Below, piece by piece: positions 58,930-64,000 of a stretch of 64,000 nucleotides of DNA (within the stretch, counting starts at the first letter, position 1; each line of letters opens with the position of its first letter). Below the pieces are notes generated by a model. That model was not told the origin of the DNA. It did not search any database and was given only the letters and a program-made list of their open reading frames with translations. The position numbers were made by a program, and so were the translations under genes. The stretch comes from Variovorax paradoxus (GTDB lineage Bacteria > Pseudomonadota > Gammaproteobacteria > Burkholderiales > Burkholderiaceae_C). The stretch spans positions 4,774,001-4,838,000 of the forward strand of contig NZ_CP046622.1 in assembly GCF_009755665.1 (NCBI RefSeq). The letters are read 5' to 3'.

Positions 58930-59721
58930 TCAGCCGAAGCGGTTGCCGAGCCTGCCGATGCCGCCGATCTCGACTTCGACAAGGCTGCCGGGCTTCATCG
59001 AACCAACGCCGATGGAAGTGCCGCACAGGATCACGTCGCCGGGGTACAGCGTCATGTCGAGGGAGATCAGGCTCACGAGTTGCTGGACCGAAAAGCGCAT
59101 GTCGCTGATCGGATAGTTCTGGCGCACCTCGCCGTTGAGCAGCGTGGTCACGGTCAGCGTGGCGGGGACGAGCCCGGTGGCCACTACCGGGCCCATCGGG
59201 CAGAAGGTGTCGAAGCCCTTGGCGCGCACCCACTGCGCGAACGAAGCGTCGCGGTTCAATATGTCGGCCACCGTCACATCGTTGGCGCAGGTGTAGCCGA
59301 ACACATGGCCAAGCGCCTCGGCCTCGGGCACCGCGGTGCAAGTCTTGCCGATGACGATGCCGAGCTCACCCTCGAACACCACCTTGCCGTCGCACAAGGG
59401 CTTGCGGATGTCCGCGCCGGGCGAGAGGTAGGAGTTAGGGGACTTCAGCAGGTAAAGGGGTTCCGCGGGCACCGGCAACTGGAGCTTTTCGCCGAGCGCG
59501 TGAAAGTTGTTCCACAGCGCAATGACCTTGGTGGGCTCGGTGGGTGTGAGGAGCCGCACGCCGGAGAGCACGAACACGCGGCCAGTGGGCTCGGGGCGCT
59601 CGAACATGTTGCCGCGGTGCTCGTGCACGGTGTCGCCTTCGAGCGTGCCGAAGCCGGTTTCACCGCCGTGCTCGAAACGGACCCATCGCTGTTGCTGCTG
59701 TGCTTGCTGTTGCTGCTGCAT
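58930..59721 (-). CDS. Fumarylacetoacetate hydrolase family protein
   Basis: A 263-residue FAH-fold protein. The metal-binding segment is VVFEGELGIVIGK with the two Glu residues. It also has GYTCANDVTVADILNRD, FDTFCPMGPVVA and GDVILCGTSIGVG, as in acylpyruvases and hydratase/decarboxylases of aromatic degradation. The N-terminal QQQQQAQQQQ stretch is peculiar to this start; a later start is possible. The substrate is unknown. It is 43 bp after sucD in the operon. Confidence 0.87.
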   Translation of the reverse strand: MQQQQQAQQQQRWVRFEHGGETGFGTLEGDTVHEHRGNMFERPEPTGRVFVLSGVRLLTPTEPTKVIALWNNFHALGEKLQLPVPAEPLYLLKSPNSYLSPGADIRKPLCDGKVVFEGELGIVIGKTCTAVPEAEALGHVFGYTCANDVTVADILNRDASFAQWVRAKGFDTFCPMGPVVATGLVPATLTVTTLLNGEVRQNYPISDMRFSVQQLVSLISLDMTLYPGDVILCGTSIGVGSMKPGSLVEVEIGGIGRLGNRFG

Positions 59722-59764
59722 GTCGTGCCTTCCTTGGTTTCTGTTGGAGTGGTTTTTTCAGGGC

Positions 59765-60664
59765 TCAGTCGAAAGGCAGGTAGTCGGGGACCACGAGCGA
59801 CGCGAGCAGCTTTCCCATTTCGGCGGGGTTGTCGGTCACGTGAATGCCGCACTCCTTCATGACCGCGAGCTTTTCCTGCGCGGTGCCCTTGCCACCGGAC
59901 ACGATGGCGCCCGCATGGCCCATGCGCTTGCCGGGCGGTGCGCTGGCACCGGCAATGAAGCCGACCACGGGCTTTTGCATGTGGTCCTTGATCCAGCGCG
60001 CGCAGATCTCTTCGTCGTTGCCGCCGATTTCGCCGACCATGATCACGGCGTCGGTGCGAGGATCGTCGTTGAACATCTTCAGCACATCGATGTGCCGAAG
60101 CCCGCCGACGGGGTCGCCGCCGATGCCGACGACGGTCGACTGCCCGATGCCGAAGCTCGCAAGCTGGCTCGCGGCCTCGTAGGTGAGCGTGCCCGAACGA
60201 GACACGACGCCGATGCGGCCCTTCTGGTGGATGTGGCCGGGCATGATCCCGATCTTGATTTCGTCGGGCGTGATGAGACCGGGGCAATTGGGGCCCAGCA
60301 GCAAGGTCTTGCTACCTTCCATGCGGTGTCGCGTGCGGATCATGTCGCGCACCGGAATGCCTTCGGTGATGCACACGACAAGATCGAGCCCGGCATCGAC
60401 GGCCTCGTCGATGGCTGCTGCGGCGAACGGCGGCGGCACATAGATGACGGAGACGGTGGCGCCGGTTTCGGCCTTGGCTTCTTTCACGGTGCCGAACACG
60501 GGAATACCGTCGAAGGTCTTGCCTGCCTTGTTGGGGTTGACTCCGGCGACGAAGCATTTCTGGCCGTGGCCGTAGTCGCGGCACATGGCAGTGTGGAACT
60601 GTCCTGTCTTGCCGGTGATACCTTGGGTGATCACGCGTGTGTGCTTGTTGATCAGGATCGACAT
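59765..60664 (-). CDS. sucD: Succinate-CoA ligase alpha subunit
   Basis: A 299-residue CoA-binding subunit. It has [22 protein letters not shown], the CoA loop, [12 protein letters not shown], and the phosphorylated His250 in [13 protein letters not shown]. With SucC it interconverts succinyl-CoA and succinate with nucleotide phosphate. It lies 347 bp from sucC, separated by a large inverted repeat; sucCD pairs are usually adjacent. As a possible second copy next to frc it could activate another dicarboxylate. I cannot tell from sequence. Confidence 0.9.
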   Translation of the reverse strand: MSILINKHTRVITQGITGKTGQFHTAMCRDYGHGQKCFVAGVNPNKAGKTFDGIPVFGTVKEAKAETGATVSVIYVPPPFAAAAIDEAVDAGLDLVVCITEGIPVRDMIRTRHRMEGSKTLLLGPNCPGLITPDEIKIGIMPGHIHQKGRIGVVSRSGTLTYEAASQLASFGIGQSTVVGIGGDPVGGLRHIDVLKMFNDDPRTDAVIMVGEIGGNDEEICARWIKDHMQKPVVGFIAGASAPPGKRMGHAGAIVSGGKGTAQEKLAVMKECGIHVTDNPAEMGKLLASLVVPDYLPFD

Positions 60665-61011
60665 GTCTCAGCTCTCCGTCTCTTGTTCTTGGCGCAGTTG
60701 CTGTTCTTTGGCGCTGTTGTTCAGGGCGGGTGCAAAGGCCACCGGGTACTCCCCTCCGCGAATGTCCCCCGGCCTGCGGCCTCCTCCTTTATTTCGCTGC
60801 GGGGAGCACCCGATGCCCTGTGCACCGGGGCACGCTGCTGGTGCACCGCTGATCAACGACCGGCGCGTATGACGCGCCCGTCGATGGGGTGCCTTGCGCA
60901 GCGAAATAAAGGAGGAGGGGCGCAGCCCCGGGGGACATTCGCGGAGCAAGGTACCCCGTCGGCGGGAGCGCCGCCCTGAATGCACGACTCGGCAAATCGA
61001 GCAGCGAGCCT
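60665..61011. other. Long spacer between sucC and sucD
   Basis: A 347-bp gene-free stretch in the middle of an otherwise compact operon. It is mostly filled by the inverted repeat at 60721-60979. Small open frames here read through the repeat arms in several frames and look like shadows. Confidence 0.75.
60721..60979. repeat. Large imperfect inverted repeat (arms ~95 bp) between sucC and sucD
   Basis: The left arm (60721-60815) and right arm (60883-60979) are imperfect complements. TCAGGGCGG at the outer end pairs with CCGCCCTGA. CCGCGAATGTCCCCCGG and TCCTCCTTTATTTCGCTGCG pair with their complements in the other arm. A smaller TGCACC/GGTGCA pair lies in the centre. The RNA would fold into a long stem. 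It could be a repeat element inserted between the genes, or a processing or attenuation structure. Confidence 0.75.
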
Positions 61012-62184
61012 TCATCGAGCCCCCCGACGAGCCGCAGCCACAACCGTCTGAGCCGCATCCGCCATGTCGTTGGCAGAAATGATCGGAAGCCCTGACTGCC
61101 CGAGGATGGTCCGGCCGAGGGTCTCGTTGGTGCCCTTCATGCGCACCACGAGCGGCACGGACAGCTCGACCTCGCGCGCCGCGGCGATGATGCCGCGCGC
61201 AATCACGTCGCATTTCATGATGCCGCCGAAGATGTTGACCAGGATGGCTCGTAGGTTCGGATTGCGCAGCATCAGCTTGAAGGCTTCTGTCACCTTCTCG
61301 GCCGTGGCGCCACCGCCCACGTCCAGAAAATTGGCCGGCGATCCGCCGTAGAGCTTGATCGCGTCCATCGTGGCCATTGCCAGCCCTGCGCCATTCACCA
61401 GGCAGCCGATGTCGCCCTCGAGCGGAATATAGGAAAGATCGAACCTCGAAGCTTCCACCTCGGCCGGGTCTTCCTCGTCGAAGTCGCGCATCGCGGCGAT
61501 CTCCGGTTGGCGGAAGAGCGCGTTGGGATCGAAGTTGAACTTGGCGTCCAGCGCCATCACGCGGCCGTCGCGCGTCAGCACCAGCGGGTTGATCTCTGCC
61601 AGCGATGCGTCGCAGGCGTCGAAGGCCTGGTAGAGGCTTTGCACCAGCGTGCGCACCTGCAGCATCGACTTTCCGGAAAAGCCGATATCGCGCGCCAGGC
61701 CGTCCGCCTCGGCCACCTTCACGCCGGTGGCGGGGTCGATGAACAGCTTGCGGATTTTTTCCGGGGTGCGCGCCGCGACCTCTTCGATGTCCATGCCGCC
61801 TTCGCTCGACGCCATCAGCGCAACGCGGCGCGATTCCCGGTCGACCACCATGCCGAGATAGAACTCCTTCTCGATCTCGACGCTCTCCTCGACCAGCAGG
61901 CGCTTGACCAAGCGGCCTTCGGGGCCGGTCTGGTGCGTTTTCAAGGTCATGCCCAACAGCTCGCTCGCGTGGCGCCGCACTTCGGCGGGCGACCAGGCCA
62001 GCCGGACGCCGCCGCCCTTGCCGCGGCCGCCGGCATGAATTTGCGCCTTGACCACCCAGGCCCTGCCACCGAGCCGCGCGGCGGCGTCGGCTGCCTCGTC
62101 GGGCGAAAAGCATGCATATCCACGCGGCGTGGGCACGCCGTATTTGCGCAATACGTCCTTGCCTTGGTATTCGTGGATATTCAT
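61012..62184 (-). CDS. sucC: Succinate-CoA ligase beta subunit
   Basis: A 390-residue ATP-grasp subunit. It begins [20 protein letters not shown]. It has [17 protein letters not shown], the nucleotide-binding segment [18 protein letters not shown] and the C-terminal CoA-ligase fold with [16 protein letters not shown]. It resembles SucC more than malate thiokinase MtkA in my comparison from memory. Its start lies 7 bp after the small unknown gene at 62192. Confidence 0.9.
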   Translation of the reverse strand: MNIHEYQGKDVLRKYGVPTPRGYACFSPDEAADAAARLGGRAWVVKAQIHAGGRGKGGGVRLAWSPAEVRRHASELLGMTLKTHQTGPEGRLVKRLLVEESVEIEKEFYLGMVVDRESRRVALMASSEGGMDIEEVAARTPEKIRKLFIDPATGVKVAEADGLARDIGFSGKSMLQVRTLVQSLYQAFDACDASLAEINPLVLTRDGRVMALDAKFNFDPNALFRQPEIAAMRDFDEEDPAEVEASRFDLSYIPLEGDIGCLVNGAGLAMATMDAIKLYGGSPANFLDVGGGATAEKVTEAFKLMLRNPNLRAILVNIFGGIMKCDVIARGIIAAAREVELSVPLVVRMKGTNETLGRTILGQSGLPIISANDMADAAQTVVAAARRGAR

Positions 62185-62191
62185 GGCAATT

Positions 62192-62521
62192 TCAGGCGCC
62201 GAGCTCGGCGCCGCGGCTTTCGGCCCAATTGAAATAGCGCTTTTTCATGGCGCCCGCTTCGAGCTCCCGCTTTTGATGCTTTTCCTTCTTCTGCTCGATC
62301 ACCTCGGCCAAGAATTTGGCGTCGTAGGCGCGCAGAAGATGCGGCTGGTGGGTATTCAGGTAATTGCAGACGCGCTCAATGCCGTCCTGGCTCTGGCGCA
62401 GCAGCTGGCAGTAGATTTCGCGGTCCCAATGCCAGCGAAAACCCAACTCGTAGAACGCCGCGTTGTACGCATTGCGTTCCGTTTCACTGCTCCAATATTG
62501 AACCGGCAAATCATCGATCAT
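62192..62521 (-). CDS. Unknown 109-aa protein upstream of sucC
   Basis: Starts [20 protein letters not shown] (ATG 62521, with TAGGAGAAATTTC upstream). The protein has aromatic-rich segments ([18 protein letters not shown]), is charged, and has no signal peptide or membrane segment. I do not recognise it. Only 7 bp separate it from sucC, so it is probably translated with it. The upstream ~150 bp are clearly AT-rich and contain ATAGTT-A-AACTAT, a possible regulatory palindrome. Confidence 0.7.
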   Translation of the reverse strand: MIDDLPVQYWSSETERNAYNAAFYELGFRWHWDREIYCQLLRQSQDGIERVCNYLNTHQPHLLRAYDAKFLAEVIEQKKEKHQKRELEAGAMKKRYFNWAESRGAELGA

Positions 62522-62735
62522 GAAATTTCTCCTAGATATTGAGCGCCGGGCGGCAAATGTTTTGCGTGTCGGCATGATCAAAATGTAGATTCGATGATCG
62601 ATAAATAATAGTTAAACTATTTTATTGAATGCATTTGCCATAAGTTATACATAGATGGCCGCGAATTCCCACTGCGGATGAATTTGCACCCGCGATTTCC
62701 CCGGCCTTCAAAAACAGCGTTTCTTCAGCTCAGGC

Positions 62736-63983
62736 TCAAATCACGCCTTCGGCGCGCAGCGCCGCAACGTCGCCCGCCGTGTAGCCGAGCTGCGTCAGCA
62801 CTTCTTCTGTGTGCTCGCCGAGAAGCGGCGAGCGCGTCACTTCGGTCCGGCTGTCGGACATCTTGATCGGGTTGCCCACCGTCAGGTACTTGCCGCGGGT
62901 GGGGTGGTCCACCTCGACGATGGTGCCGGTCTCGCGCAGCGATTCGTCGGCGGCGATTTCCTTCATCGAGAGAATCGGGCCGCACGGAATGTCGTACTGG
63001 TTGAGGATGTCCATGGCCTCGAACTTGTCCTTGGTCATGGTCCATTGCTCGATGCGCGCGAAGATCGGCTTCAGGTGCAGCAGGCGCGCCGCCGGCGTGG
63101 CATAGGCCTCGTCGGTAATCCAGCCTTCTTCGCCGATGACCTTGCACACCGCGGGCCACACCGCCCCTTGGGTGATGAAGTAGATGTACGCGTTGGGGTC
63201 GGTCTCCCAGCCCTTGCACTTGAGAATGGAGCCCGGCTGGCCGCCGCCCGATGCATTGCCCGCACGCGGCACCGCGTCGCCGAACTTGCCGTCGGGGTAC
63301 TGCGGGTACTCGTGCATGGTGCCGGTGCGCTCCAGGCGCTGCTGGTCGCGCATCTTCACGCGGCAGAGGTTCAGCACTGCGTCCTGCATGGGCGCGAGCA
63401 CCTGCTGGCCGCGGCCCGTGCTGTTGCGCTGGTACAGCGCCGCCATGATGCCCAGCGCCAGGTGCAGGCCGGTGCCGCTGTCGCCGATCTGCGCGCCCGT
63501 GACAACAGGCGGGCCGTCTTCGAAGCCGGTGGTCGACGCCGCGCCGCCCGCGCACTGCGCCACGTTCTCGTACACCTTGCAGTGCTCGTACTTGCCGGGG
63601 CCAAAGCCCTTGACGGAGGCCACGATCATGCGCGGGTTGAGCTCCTGGATGTGGGCCCAGGTAATGCCCATGCGGTCGAGCGCGCCGGGTGCGAAGTTCT
63701 CCACTAGCACGTCGCAGGTCTTGATCAGCGAGTCGAGCACCTGCTTGCCCTTCGGCTTCTTGGTGTCCAGCGTGATCGAGCGCTTGTTGTGGTTCAGCAT
63801 CGTGAAGTAGAGGCTGTCCACACCGGGAATGTCGCGCAGCTGTGCGCGCGTTGCATCGCCTTCGCCGGCGCGCTCCACCTTGATCACGTCGGCGCCGAAC
63901 CACGCCAGCAGCTGGGTGCAGGTGGGGCCGGACTGGACATGGGTGAAGTCGAGAATGCGAACGCCCTCAAGTGCCTTGCTCAT
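62736..63983 (-). CDS. frc: Formyl-CoA transferase (CaiB/BaiF, class III)
   Basis: A 415-residue class III CoA-transferase very close to the Oxalobacter enzyme. It begins [20 protein letters not shown] and carries the catalytic Asp168 in [13 protein letters not shown]. The Gly-rich loop [10 protein letters not shown] is present, and the ending [12 protein letters not shown] is typical. It transfers CoA from formyl-CoA to oxalate, giving oxalyl-CoA, which a decarboxylase (oxc) converts back to formyl-CoA. AAAGGAGACAGCTG precedes the ATG. oxc is probably just beyond the right edge, but is not seen. Confidence 0.94.
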   Translation of the reverse strand: MSKALEGVRILDFTHVQSGPTCTQLLAWFGADVIKVERAGEGDATRAQLRDIPGVDSLYFTMLNHNKRSITLDTKKPKGKQVLDSLIKTCDVLVENFAPGALDRMGITWAHIQELNPRMIVASVKGFGPGKYEHCKVYENVAQCAGGAASTTGFEDGPPVVTGAQIGDSGTGLHLALGIMAALYQRNSTGRGQQVLAPMQDAVLNLCRVKMRDQQRLERTGTMHEYPQYPDGKFGDAVPRAGNASGGGQPGSILKCKGWETDPNAYIYFITQGAVWPAVCKVIGEEGWITDEAYATPAARLLHLKPIFARIEQWTMTKDKFEAMDILNQYDIPCGPILSMKEIAADESLRETGTIVEVDHPTRGKYLTVGNPIKMSDSRTEVTRSPLLGEHTEEVLTQLGYTAGDVAALRAEGVI

Positions 63984-64000
63984 CAGCTGTCTCCTTTGAT

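Noticed and set aside
61012..62184. Malate-CoA ligase (MtkA) instead of SucC
   Set aside because: The residues I can recall for SucC (start, nucleotide loop, [10 protein letters not shown]) fit better; no serine-cycle genes are seen.

Overview
The window is dense, high-GC betaproteobacterial chromosome. It most resembles Variovorax or a close Comamonadaceae relative. The evidence is three Bug-type (TctC) solute-binding proteins, beta-ketoadipate (pca) genes with IclR and LysR regulators, an oxalate-type formyl-CoA transferase cluster, a Tad pilus locus, and GC-rich hairpin repeats of the kind I associate with that family. I see no rRNA, tRNA, CRISPR array, transposase or phage gene. The genus is an inference from gene content, not from a database match.

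Layout. 1-5.2 kb: a redox/stress island with a DipZ-like membrane thioredoxin (cut by the left edge), a histidine kinase, the peroxide-resistance protein Ohr, an OmpR-type response regulator and a periplasmic thioredoxin. The ohr and thioredoxin genes share a nearly identical 47-bp upstream element. 5.2-12 kb: Bug proteins, pcaF, pcaJ and pcaI, and a divergent IclR regulator with a three-repeat operator. 12-14.7 kb: a TPR protein and an L,D-transpeptidase. 15.1-28.8 kb: a complete Tad/Flp pilus operon (flp, cpaA, cpaB, cpaC, cpaE, cpaF, tadB, tadC, tadD, DUF3613, two TadE-like genes, tadG) ending in a sigma-54-type activator. 28.8-40.5 kb, all on the minus strand: a type I secretion trio (ABC, HlyD, TolC), a small membrane protein, a 1023-residue MurF-like fusion with a degenerate ATP-binding loop, an OmpA-like lipoprotein and a 951-residue Gly/Leu/Asp repeat surface protein. 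40.8-43.8 kb: a DUF1841 gene, pcaQ and pcaHG. 43.8-53.8 kb: cytochrome c4, a MoxR/VWA pair with small genes between, and tamA-tamB. 54-56.4 kb: two LysR regulators and small genes. 56.4-64 kb: a minus-strand run of frc, an unknown gene, sucC, sucD, a fumarylacetoacetase-family gene, panE and a pyruvate kinase.

How the parts may work together. pcaHG open the protocatechuate ring, and pcaIJ plus pcaF carry beta-ketoadipate to succinyl-CoA and acetyl-CoA. The middle genes (pcaB, pcaC, pcaD) are not in the window. The most interesting part is 15-41 kb. The repeat-protein gene has an essentially perfect sigma-54 promoter (TGGCACG-N4-TTGC), and the flp operon has a weaker one. Both carry the palindrome GTTACGTAAC about 150-190 bp upstream, where a sigma-54 activator would bind, and the activator gene lies between the two loci. 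This suggests one attachment/biofilm regulon that couples Tad pili to a type I-secreted repeat adhesin. The MurF-like fusion protein in the same block has no function I can assign.
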